A stretch of DNA of 64,000 nucleotides from NCBI GenBank assembly GCA_025504975.1, contig JANUWI010000017.1:372001-436000 (forward strand), given 5' to 3'. The DNA comes from Plenodomus lindquistii (Eukaryota; Ascomycota; Dothideomycetes; Pleosporales; Leptosphaeriaceae). Below the pieces are notes generated by a model, which saw nothing but the letters and a program-made list of their open reading frames with translations, searched no databases and had not been told where the DNA came from. This document shows, one piece after another, positions 31,235 to 41,922 of this stretch (positions are counted from its first letter, which is position 1; every line of letters starts with the position of its first letter). The translations under genes were made by a program, and so were the position numbers.

Positions 31235-33647
31235 CTACAAATCAATGAGCGGCTCATCGATGACCTTCTGCTGCACAGGCAACTGATTTTGCGGCGCAGA
31301 TGGGAAGCTCTCAGGTCCATAGCCGCCTGTCGTGTATGGGACTGGCTGCCATGCCGATGATTGTTGTTGTTGTGACGCGGATTGATGTTGCTGCCAAAAC
31401 TGCTGCTGCTGTTGATGCTGCTGGGGCTGAGGTGGTGCCTGTTGTTGTTGTTGTTGATGTTGTTGTGGTGGTGGTTGATGTTGCTGCTGCTGTGATGGCA
31501 GCTGACTCTGTTCTTGCGGCTGTGCCTGTGACTGCCAGTTTGAAGGCTGGTCTTGTCGTGGGTATGGTGGGTTTTGCCAGGCAGTGGCGGGTTGTTCGGG
31601 GGGTGAAAGAGGAGCCTGGGCTTGGTGTGAGGGTTGAGAGGCGTAGCTTGGAGTCCGTTGGAGAGGGGGCTGAGCTGCGTTGTTTTCACCGTAGTAGAAG
31701 CTTGCGCTTTCTGCATCGGATACATTGGACGGTGGGGCTTGTGGTGGATAGGTAGAGGATTGCGGAGCATGTTGTGGGTTTGGTACTTGACGTTGCAGCT
31801 GCGGTGATGCAGATTGATGGTAAGGTGTGCTTGACTGTTGTTGTGCGAGATTCGGATATGGTTGTGAAGGTTGCTGATATTGCTCTTGAGGTTGGCCGTA
31901 AGACTGCTGCGGTGCGGGTGTTCGCTGGTCGTACTGTGGGTAGGGTTGTTGAGGACCACCGTACTGGGGCTGTTGTCTTGTGTACGCACTTGAAGGTGCC
32001 GCATTGCTCGAGTAGTAGTCTTCACCTGACGGGCCAGCAGTGGGGCCTGAGTGAATGCTGGGATATAGATTCGAAGCTGGTCGTTGCGCAGGCCCGGGAA
32101 GGCCGTACATGGCGTTGGCCTGATTGTATGTGCTTGAAAGTCGCTCTTCGAGCATACGGTCGTAGTATCGGACAACGGTGGATAGCTTTGCGTGGAGATC
32201 CAAGAGAGTTTCTACACAAGTCAGACATGGAGACGTCGAGAGGCTATCAGACGGTGTCGGACTTACCGTGTTTGCTCATCGTCTCGCCATAACTACGAGC
32301 CAGTTTCGGACGTAGCTTCCCTATGCTCTCGTATAACTCTTGTATTTGCGGCTCGCGAAGGATGGTCCCAGGAGGCTGATGCTGTAAACGGTCGACAAGC
32401 GTGGAAAACAGATTGATGTTTTCTGATTCCACGGGTGTCAATTCGAAGTCGTTCTTTGGCGGAACGAAAGGTACCGATCCGTTCGAAGTCGACGTCTGCT
32501 GTCGAAAAGTGACGGCGTACTTGTTCTTCTGTTCTTCCATGTCGGCCAGGGAGGCTGCAATGGCCGCGGCGAGGTCGGCATCCTCTTCCTCGTGCTCGGG
32601 TTCCTTGTTGTTCATCCCGTTGATAGGTTTGGACTGCGCTTGGAGCTGTGATTGTGGGACAAAGCCTGTCGAAGCGCTGCTCTTGACCTCCTCCAGACTC
32701 ATCTCTAGCGCTCGTTTGAGGTCAGCATCAAAGCTATCCTCGACGCGCGCACTACGAGGCTGCATGGAGCCTTGGTACAGAGTCTTGTGTGGTTTTGCGG
32801 CATCGAATGCCCTGGGTAAAGGTGGCCCTCGAGACTTGTCGGTCAACTTGTCGTGGCATCCGTCGTCTACGCGAACAGGATCCAAGATGCCGAGGTGGGG
32901 CAGCGGGATGGTCTTGCTAGAACATGCGCCACAGAAGACGTTTCCACAGTTGCGGCAATGATGCTTTCGATTGGTAAAGGTAAAGGGGGTGCGGCAGCGC
33001 ATGCAAACGTCTGAATCGATCCACTCTGGGGGCTGTGTCACATGTCAGTGAGCGTTACTAATGAGCTGTCAGTGGACGGACGGACGGCGCTACTATCGAG
33101 CATGCTGCTGGCTATATCTTCCTTTGGGGGAAAGTCGAAGCCTTCGCGCTGCAGGGTGCGATAGACTTCGTTGATGTAGGCGAGCGTGGGTCGGCCTTGG
33201 GCAGCAGTAGCCCACGACTGGATCAGCCCGAGCATCTTGGTCTTGACGTCGTTGTTCGGGGCGATTGTGGGGGGCGCGCGCAGGAGGGACGTCATGTTGT
33301 CGAGGAACTCGCGCGAGGCAATCTCTTGGATGAAGTGGGCGCCGCCGTTCTTGACGCATGTGTCTGTGAGGTTCAACGTGGCCAGCTGGACGTTTGGGTT
33401 CTTGTGGCCGATGCGCTTCTTGAGGGCGCGCATGGCATCTTTGGGCTGCACCGTCTTGGACCGAATCACGTCTGAGATTTCGAGGTTCAGCGCCATGTCT
33501 TCCCTGTAGGGCGTCAGTCAGATGGTCCGCGCCGCGGCGTCGTGGTGGTGGTGGTGGTGGTGCAGGCGCGTACAAGCTCGAGGAGGTGGCGCGCTCAATC
33601 TGCTCATCGAGCGCGCTGGTCGTCGAGGACCCAAACCAGCTCGCCAT
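31235..33647 (-). CDS. VPS27: ESCRT-0 subunit Vps27
   Basis: Exons 33647-33574, 33503-33086, 33032-32267 and 32211-31235 (introns 70, 53 and 55 nt) give 744 residues. Domains in order: VHS (~10-150), FYVE zinc finger (~165-228) with the PI3P-binding basic motif RKHHCRNC, two ubiquitin-interacting motifs (DADLKRALEMSLEE and DADLAAAIAASLADM), a helical region that would pair with Hse1, and a Gln/Pro-rich tail carrying PSAP (ESCRT-I binding) and ending in PLIDL, a clathrin box. It collects ubiquitinated cargo on endosomes for multivesicular-body sorting. The FYVE finger reads VRVDDGC where VRVCxxC is usual, so one zinc-ligand Cys is replaced by Asp. Exon joins are all supported by domain continuity. 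Confidence 0.95.
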
Positions 33648-34219
33648 GGTGCAGTCCTGGAGTCCTGCAGTCCTGCAGTCCTGGGGGGTCCGGCCTGGAT
33701 GCGTGTCGTGCGCAGTACGCCGTGGCTGGCCGTAGGAAAGGGAAGGGAATGACGGGGGTGGCGCTGCGAGTGTCGTCGGGGTTGTGGTGTTGGGTGCCAG
33801 TTGGGGCGGTACAGGTAGAGCAGCAATGAATGGCAGCTCCTGGGGGTGGTTGGTGGAGCTGGAGCCTGGGCCCGATGACGAGTGACGAGTGACGGCGGCG
33901 GCGGCGGCGGCGGAGGAGCCGCAATGCTGCATTACACATGGACATGGACATGGACATGGCTTGCCCTGACGCCTGCATTGGAACCCCGTGATCCCCTACG
34001 CACACCACCACCACACACCTGTATTGTGCCCGCTGTCTCGCCTCTCCCCTCCCCTCCTCTCCTCTCCTCCCGCCCACCTGCCGTCCTCTTGCCCTAGACA
34101 CACCCCAGGCACGTCCCCGCAATCCACCACTCCCCCCCATCGACACCGCCTCGGCGCAACACGTAGCACCCCACGCGCCGCCCGACCATGCGCGACTGCC
34201 CGGCCGCCAACGTGCGAAT
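33648..34219. promoter_or_regulatory. Shared head-to-head promoter of VPS27 and the Doa4-type protease
   Basis: 572 bp separate the two start codons. The interval is C-rich toward the protease side and contains GTCCTGCA, GGC and ACATGG tandem repeats. No TATA box evident. Common control of the two genes is inferred. Confidence 0.55.
33890..33960. repeat. (GGC)n and (ACATGG)n short tandem repeats
   Basis: Six or more GGC units near 33893-33912, then about four ACATGG units at 33936-33959, in the promoter between VPS27 and the deubiquitinase. Confidence 0.75.
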
Positions 34220-37200
34220 ATGAGTGCTGCAGCACCGCTGCCACCCCCCCGGCCCTCGACCGGCCTCAGCATGAACGGCCATGCAAACGGCTCCCACGGC
34301 GCTGGCCCAGAGGCCTGGAGAGGCAGCGATGCCGGTAGCGACCCGCGCACGCCTGGCGGGCCCTATCCGCCCATTGCAGAGATTGTGGCCTCGGCCTCTG
34401 AGACGGTCGAGTCGCTCAGGCATCACTCGGTACTGTACTGACCGACCAAAGACATGGCTCTTGCTTGCCTTGGGCTGGCCGCTAACCCCCCCTCTCACAG
34501 ATCAAGCACCTGTTGGACCAGGGCAAGAACCACTTCAACTCGGCCCAGGTCATGCTCAGCAACCGCGCTCCCGTCGCTGGCGCATACTGGGAATACCTCG
34601 TTGCCTATCAAATCGTCGTCGACCTGATCCCCCGCCACCCCGACTACTACGAGAAAATCGACAACAGCCGCAGCCAGACGCATCGCGATTTCAAAGCCAT
34701 ACTCAAGCACATCAAGTCGAGCGAGGAGCGTTTTGTGCGCATCAAGGACATCATCAAGAACGACAACAAGAGAAACGGCGCACTGCACAAGTCTACCTCG
34801 TCGTTGTCCACCCCGCGACCAGACTCCCGCAACGGGGCCACAGTACCAAGACGCGACGATGAGTTGATGCTTCCCAGTGTCCCGACTTCAATCCCAGATG
34901 GCGCCCTGGATCCAGCCCGGAGGAAGCCCCCCGTCCAGCCAAAGCCGCAATCACTGCACGGCCGAGCTGTGCACTCGAGCATGTCCTCGGTCGCCGGCGT
35001 CAACGATCTTGCCCAACGATTTGCAAACCTGAGGGGCGCTGTCCCACCAGTAGACACGAGCTCTGCGCGATCAAGTCAGGATCTCTCGGTCAAGATGCCC
35101 TCGCCTGCCGACTATAACCCATCAGTACGCCCATTGGGCCCACGAGACATGCCTCCGCCTCCCCTCCACATGCCACCACCTCCGCCAAAACTGCCCTTGG
35201 ACACGCAATTTCCTGCATCGCTTCCAAAAGAGCCAAGTCCAACATACAGCCCAGCACGTAACATATCTGGCCCTTTGAGCATCAACCCCCCACGAAGCAC
35301 TCCCAGAAGCATGGTTGGCACTGGCGGGCGGAGCAGTTCCTTGGCCGCATCCAGTGTGTCCAGTCACGCACCCAACAACACCAGCGCATCTGACTCGTAC
35401 TTTCCAGCGCAGAGTGGCCCTCGAGACGCCATGAGCAGGAAGACGTCAGTCAGTAAATCAGTGGAGCTGGAGATTGATGCCAGCAAGCTATACGACTACT
35501 TCCGCATGTACAACGTGCTACTGATAGATGTGCGAGACAGAGCAGAGTTTGATGCAGGACACATTTACGTACGCAACATCGTATGCATAGAACCACTCTC
35601 ACTGAGAGATGGTGACTCCGCAGAGCAACTACTGGATCGACTTGTCATCTCTCCAGACGACGAACAGGCCATGTTCGACAGGCGAAACGAATACGACGTT
35701 GTAGTGTACTATGACGAATCAACACCCAACCTTGATTTTCTTGAGAGACACGACCGGACGGAAACCCAGCTAGCGCTCAAGCGTCTCTTCGACACACTCC
35801 ACCAGTTCAACGCAGATAAACCCCTGAAGCGACCACCGGTTTTTCTCAGAGGAGGTCTCGATGCATGGGTCGATCTAGTCGGATCACAAGCGCTGCGTAT
35901 GTCGACCACTGCTGGCCTTGGACCGGGAAGCGGTCAAAGATCTCGCGCGATTCGACGGTCGCCAGCCGCTACCCATGTCGCAAGAAGCAATTTGCAGAAG
36001 CGGAGGCGGCGCGAATATGTTCCTATGGATCCGGAAGAGGAGCAGAAGTGGCTAGAAGAGGCTCGGAAGGGTCGAACAGCCGTCGAAATGCCCGTAGCAG
36101 AGGAAGAGCAAGACGACGAGCCGGAGTCGCCATTCTATCGTTCCACCGAAGAATTTCTGCGGAGATATCCCGATGTGGAAGCCGAGCAGTCAATGATGTA
36201 CCCGTCCACGAAATTCCAGTCAACGAATCAGTATGTCGCTCCAGCCATACCAGTTGCACCGTCACGGCCACCTCCATCAGTTCCTCGCGTGAGTTATAGC
36301 GGTGTCCACGAGCGCCAAGTTTCGCAGCAAAGTCGCAACCAGCAAGCGTCCGCTCACCTGTCACATTCACGCTACATCAATGTCAAGCTACACAGGACTG
36401 GACTTCTCAACTTTGGAGTGACGTGTTACATGAACTCTGTGGTGCAGTGCTTGAGTGGCACGTTGTCGCTTTCCGATCTTTTCTTGACTCAACGATATCA
36501 AAGAGACCTCCAACGCGACAACTGGAAGGGGACAAAGGGTATTCTTCCCGAGGCGTATGCCACACTGTTATCGAACCTGTACAAGGGCGATGTTGGTTGT
36601 GTACGCCCCAGTACATTTAGGGTAAGATCACAACGGTATCCATCCAAAGTCATTGCTAATTAGATGCAGAGAATATGTGGTCACTTCAACTCGCAATGGG
36701 GCGTAGATGAGCAGCAGGACGCAAAGGAGTTTCTTGAATTTGTTTTGGACTATATGCACGAGGACCTCAACGTTACGTGGAACAAGTCGCCCCTGAAGCC
36801 TCTCAGCGATCAGCAAGAGCTTCAGCGCGAGCAGTTTCCTCGCCAGTACGCTGCAAAAATCGAATGGGGTCGCTACCAACATCGCGACATGTCTGTGATC
36901 GGGGGCATGTTCGCTGGTCAACACGCGTCGCAGCTTACATGCCAGACTTGTGGTGTCACGAGTACTACTTACGAAGCATTCTGGAGTATCAGCGTGGAAA
37001 TTCCACGCGATGGACAATGCGATGTGCGAGACTGTTTGCGGTCGTACTGCGCACCAGAGCGCCTTGCTGGCGACGAGCTGTGGCGTTGCCCGCGCTGTAA
37101 GAAAGACCGAGAGGCCGTAAAGAAGATTACAATCACGCGTGCTCCTGAAACACTCGTCATTCACTTCAAACGATTCAGTGCGTCGCGGACCGAGAGCGCT

Positions 37201-37596
37201 CGCAAGGTTCGGACACCGGTACACTTTCCACTGCAGGGCCTGGATATGGCACCTTACGTCGAGCCGCCCATGACACCTGCCCAAGAAGCGTACATCTCAC
37301 AGAATGCGCGAGACGGCCCAGCTCAGTTGGCCAGTGTCAAGGCGGACCCAACGATGAATGGGCCGTACGTCTACAACGCGTACGCTGTCATCTGGCACAT
37401 TGGGGCTACTCTGGGTAGCGGCCACTACACGGCTTTCGTCAAAGACAAGTCGCGAGGGTCCTGGCGGTCTTTTAATGACGACAAAATCACAGACTTTGAT
37501 CCTGGGAACCTACCAGCAAACAGTCGATTACAGAACGAGAAGGCCTACATTGTCTTCTATGAGCGTGAGCAGGTTGCAGGTGGTGCTTCTTTTTGA
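34220..37596 (+). CDS. DOA4: Ubiquitin carboxyl-terminal hydrolase, Doa4/USP8-like
   Basis: Exons 34220-34429, 34501-36621 and 36670-37596 (introns 71 and 48 nt) give 1085 residues. Domains: an N-terminal helical USP8-dimerisation/MIT-like region (~70-150), a long Pro/Ser-rich linker, a rhodanese-like domain (~395-540; LLIDVRDRAEFDAGH), and a USP catalytic domain from ~700. The Cys box is GLLNFGVTCYMNSV with C712; the His box is GSGHYTAFV with H1029. A zinc ribbon shows CQTCG and CPRCKKD. This architecture fits yeast Doa4/Ubp5 and animal USP8, which remove ubiquitin from cargo at the multivesicular body. It is divergent from VPS27, in the same pathway. The symbol is by family; Ubp5 is an alternative. 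Confidence 0.92.
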
Positions 37597-38120
37597 TTGG
37601 TTCGGGGCCTTGACGTCGTACTTGTGTACGATGCAGGCCATGTCTTTGCTTTCGCATCAGGATCTCATTGGCGGCATCGAGATGGCGTTTGGACTACCCC
37701 CATACTGTACAGCGAGCGCATACTGGCGAACATTGCACCAATCTGCAGGGCTTTTCTGTGTATACACCTGTTTCTCACCGTGCTATACGCATGCGTGGGT
37801 GTTTGAGGAGACAGCAGCCAGTGCTCTTTGTGGGCCATGGCACCGCTGGCGTGAGTTGTTTGCTCGGCTTTTGTCCGGTCAATAGGAGTGACGAAGGGTG
37901 CAAAGTCTGACAGTGACTGTGCAGGGCGAAGTGCATGTTGCTGTTGCTGCAAGGGTCCGGCCTGGACCGATGATCGGCCCGCAGTCGCGACCCCAACTAA
38001 TTGTTGATAGGCTTATCGGCGCCTGTCCCACCATTTTCAGAGCAGAACCGCTGAGGGGCTTTTTGTTGCGCTGCAATTGACTCACTCGCACACTTACACT
38101 CACCACCAAACGCTGCAATC
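37597..38120. other. Intergenic, ARG1 promoter
   Basis: 3' region of the deubiquitinase gene and ARG1 promoter. The TGACTCA element at 38078 is the only motif I support. Confidence 0.6.
38078..38084. promoter_or_regulatory. Gcn4/CPC1-type element TGACTCA
   Basis: Exact consensus of the general/cross-pathway amino-acid control bZIP factor (Gcn4, CPC1/CpcA), 36 nt before the ARG1 ATG. Arginine genes are classical targets. It is close enough to the ATG to lie in the leader, which weakens the case. Confidence 0.5.
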
Positions 38121-39534
38121 ATGTCAAAGGGACGCGTCTGTCTAGCATACTCTGGTACAGCAGCCGTGAATACTCCGCCGCATCTCGTTCAGCAGGCTAA
38201 CTTGGCCCACCAGGCGGCCTCGACACGTCGACCATTCTCAAGTGGCTGATTGGTATGCCATATGCAGTGGCCCAAGTGGACATGGGACGGAAGCTAATGC
38301 GTGCACCCAGAGGAGGGCTACGAGGTCGTGTGCTTCCTCGCCAATGTCGGCCAGGAAGAGCCGTGGGACGAGGTGGAGAAGAAGGCGCTCAAGATTGGCG
38401 CGCTGAAGATGGTCATTCTCGACCTGCAAAAGGAGTTTGTCGAAGAGCTCTGCTTCCGCGCCGTCCAGTGCAACGCCTCGTACGAAGGCCGCTACTTGCT
38501 CGGCACCTCGCTCGCCCGCCCCGTCATTGCCCGCGCCCAGATCCGCGTCGCGCAACAAGAGGGCTGCGGCTTCGTCTCCCACGGCTGCACTGGCAAGGGC
38601 AACGACCAGGTCCGCTTCGAGCTGGCCTTCTACACACTGCAGCCCTCGATCAAGGTCATTGCGCCCTGGCGGCTGCCCGAGTTCTGCGACCGCTTCAAGG
38701 GCCGCCAGGACCTGCTCGACTACGCCGAAAAGCACAACATCCCCGTCACCTCCACCAAGGCGAAGCCATGGAGCATGGACGCCAACTTGGCTCACTGCAG
38801 CTATGAAGCCGGTATGAGCTGCCCCACGTCTACTGCACACTCTGTCTTAATGCGCTGTAGGCATCCTCGAGGACCCCGATGTCTCCCCTCCGGATGACAT
38901 GTGGACCATGACCGACAGCCCGCTCAACGCCCCCAACGAGCCCACCGACATTACCGTCTACTTTGAAAAGGGCATTCCCGTCAAGGTGGCGACCCCAGAC
39001 AAGACCTACACCGACTCTGTCGAGCTCTTCACTGCGCTCAACAAGCTTGGCTTCACTCACGGCATTGGCCGTATCGACATTGTCGAGAACCGTTTCATCG
39101 GCCTCAAGTCTCGCGGCTGCTACGACTCCCCCGCTATGACAATCCTGCGTCTCGCCCATTTGGATCTCGAGGGTCTTGTCATGGACGCACAGGTCCGTAA
39201 CTTGCGCGACCAGTTTGTCAGCCACAACTGGAGCTACCAGCTGTACAATGGCATGTACTTCTCTCCGGAGCGCGAGTTCATCGAGAACAGCCTGCTCTTC
39301 TCGCAGCGCAGGGTCAACGGTGAGGTCAGATTGAAGTTGTACAAGGGCAATGCCTATGTCCTTGGTCGCTCCAGCCAGACCGAGAAGCTGTACTCCGAAG
39401 AAGAGGCCTCCATGGATACTCTGGACAACTTCAGCCCTATGGATACTACTGGGTTCATTGCCATCCAAAGCATCAGGTTGAAGAAGTACGGGCTCCAAAA
39501 GGCAGAAGAGGGCGCCAACATGAGCCGCGCATAG
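38121..39534 (+). CDS. ARG1: Argininosuccinate synthase
   Basis: Exons 38121-38154, 38214-38252, 38311-38811 and 38861-39534 (introns 59, 58 and 49 nt) give 415 residues, the normal length. It catalyses ATP-dependent condensation of citrulline and aspartate to argininosuccinate in the cytosol. The PP-loop AYSGGLDTSTIL is rebuilt across intron 1 (S11-G-G-L-D-T-S17). Further family blocks are YLLGTSLARPVIA, HGCTGKGNDQVRFE, IPVTSTKAKPWSMDANLAHCSYEAG, GIGRIDIVENRFIGLKSRG and YETPAMT-like YDSPAMTIL. Clustering of three introns at the 5' end and a TGACTCA site just upstream are notable. Confidence 0.97.
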
Positions 39535-40015
39535 AGCGCCGTGTTTCACACTAGGCCTATTCTCCATGATACAATGAACCGCCACTATCGACTATTCAAT
39601 CGATGGCGGTGCCATAAAATGTTTTCTCAAAGCCGAAGTAAAACAAGATGCCAAAATTTCAACAGTTAAGACTATTCGTCCGAGCGCTATGTGATGTTTG
39701 AGACATTTGGCGTTGACGAGTGATGCAGCAATCAGTCTGTACACTCTGGCTACACAATGTCTCAGTAATGCGAAGATATTAGACCGCCAATGCCCAGCGA
39801 ATTGTGCAAGCACATGCCTATAAATCGTTTCACTGTAGAAGTATATCGACATCGGAAATCAGTATATCAGATATGGCAACAGTCTCCCATGCTATGCTCT
39901 TATCAGACATTCTTTACAAGTTTAACACAGCACTCCTTGAACAAGAAATTGATCGTTCGACTTGGCCCTTCAAGCAAAACAAAGTAAGGTAAGTAAGCTG
40001 AACCTACAGATTAGC
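39535..40015. other. Intergenic
   Basis: 3' region of ARG1 and upstream of a doubtful ORF. Nothing recognised. Confidence 0.6.
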
Positions 40016-40792
40016 ATGCCCGATTACGCTCGGTCTTCATCTCCTCGCCGCAGCGGCCGGCCTTCCAACCATAACCAGCGAAACTATGAATATCGATCCT
40101 CATCCCCATACCACGAGTCATACCACTCTGACCACAACTACGCTCACGATGAGGACTATCAACCCCAACATCGGCGCTCACCAGACACGTACAATCGATC
40201 ATCTCCAGCCCGTCACGGCTACCCCAGCGACGACTGTCGCGCTCCCACAACCCGCCACACAAACGCATGCCCAGTAGAAGAGCGTCGGGTCAGTCCCATC
40301 CGCTCTCATGAGCGCCAACCACGCCTCGACACCCGTCTCTACGACAATCACCGCAACGTAAGCCCTTTAGGTTCGTCGTACTTTGAGCAACCTGACCCAT
40401 ATCGGTACGAGTCGCGCCATGCTAACACGCCTCAGGCTGAATATGGGCATGGTCGTCGCGGGCGGGCATGGCAAGTACAAGCCATGCCTCCCCTGGGGTA
40501 TAGGTCTTATACCGGGGACACCGAGTATGGGCGATGGTGTGACTGGGGCCACAGCCCATCAACACGAGCGTACAGCTCGAGCGGTCACGAATTGGGTCGC
40601 TGCAACGCGGTGAGACATGGGCGATCTGGGCAGTATGGTGGTGGCTCTCGCGAGGTAAATTCGGGTTCGCGTTGGGCGGCCGCATGTTGGACCAAATTTT
40701 TGGTAATGGTGGATGTGGCGACTGGGAGCATTTTTTTGAGCATAATTTGGCGATGCCTGGCTTGTTTGCTATCCGCTGATTTACGGTGCTGA
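40016..40792 (+). CDS. Doubtful hypothetical protein, disordered
   Basis: An uninterrupted 258-codon frame. The N-terminal ~120 residues are rich in Ser, Arg, His, Tyr and Asn with repeated RSSSP/RSSP/RRSP-like motifs, resembling low-complexity RS-type sequence. The C-terminus is hydrophobic (VATGSIFLSIIWRCLACLL). No homologue recognised and codon bias is weaker than in neighbours. It may be a lineage-specific gene, or a real N-terminal exon read through into an intron or 3' region. Confidence 0.4.
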   Translation: MPDYARSSSPRRSGRPSNHNQRNYEYRSSSPYHESYHSDHNYAHDEDYQPQHRRSPDTYNRSSPARHGYPSDDCRAPTTRHTNACPVEERRVSPIRSHERQPRLDTRLYDNHRNVSPLGSSYFEQPDPYRYESRHANTPQAEYGHGRRGRAWQVQAMPPLGYRSYTGDTEYGRWCDWGHSPSTRAYSSSGHELGRCNAVRHGRSGQYGGGSREVNSGSRWAAACWTKFLVMVDVATGSIFLSIIWRCLACLLSADLRC

Positions 40793-41032
40793 CCACCCTA
40801 TGGTCCTGTTGCACTGCTCACTTGTCACTAATAACTCATGGACGGCTCGCAGCTAATAAATTTTTTTTTATGATAAACCATACTTATACGTCTTCATTCA
40901 CCCACGTACGTAATTCATGTGAACATTGCAAAATTCGTCTCTGAATTTAGAACTCATGTATAAGCTATTATGCGGTATGGTGTCTAATGCATGGGTGAAC
41001 GCCTGAACATGCTATGCTGCAATTCAATCGAC

Positions 41033-41867
41033 TCAACCTTTCGAATTCCCGCCATCAAATCCTCTATCCAGCTTTTTCAATGCCTCCTCTGCTTCTACTG
41101 CCCTTTCCTCCCCACCCCGCAAGCCCTGCACCCTCGGCAGATCTCGCATGACCTGCTGAACCAAGTCTTCTAACGCCTTCGGGTCGCGCATTCCGACATC
41201 AATCTTTGCCTTGCCTTTGCCCGAGTCTCTGGATGGCAAAGGCTGCGGTTGCGGCTGGCGCTTGCGAAGCATTACCTGTCCTTTACTATCCATGTACGTC
41301 TCATATCCCTGCTGGTCCAACACCTCATCTGGCACGCGGACGTTGACAGGTGCTTTACCTTCTGCAGGTGCGTTTGGCGCGGCAGGCGCAGCAGCCTTTG
41401 CTTTCTCATCTTGGTTGTACTTTTCGAGTGCGCGGATGCGATCCTGGTTTTCCTTGTTGCCTTCCATGAGAAAGCGCAGACACATGATGGCGTGTTCACG
41501 AATGTAGGGGTTGTGCTCGTCATATGAACAGCAATTTAGTACAGCCTCGATACCGCCAAGGGGGCGAATTTGGTCCTGAACGTGTTTGTTTTTCCAGACC
41601 AGGGAGCTCAGAACGAGGACCGCCAACTTTTTCAGGTTGCGCCACTCAAAGTCAGAAGGCTCGTCTGCGGCTTCATCCATGTATGGCCGTGGTGAAGGTG
41701 ATGTAGGTGGAGGCATATAGGGTTCGGCAGCTGCAGCAGTCGTGTCATATGGACGCTCTACTGCGACAGGTTGTGGTTGTGGTTGTGGTTGTTCTGGTTG
41801 TAGTGACTGGTGTTCTGGAGAGCTTTGCTGCGACTGCAATTGCTGTTGCTGTTGTTGCATGTGTATC

Positions 41868-41922
<55 letters not shown>

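Noticed and set aside
31207..32175. 322-codon minus-strand frame rich in His, Asn and Ser overlapping the VPS27 tail
   Set aside because: Out-of-frame reading of the CAG/CAA-rich exon; the VPS27 frame ends in PSAP and PLIDL motifs.
33604..34350. 248-codon minus-strand frame upstream of VPS27
   Set aside because: Covers the GC-rich bidirectional promoter and microsatellites; begins inside the divergent gene and has no domain.
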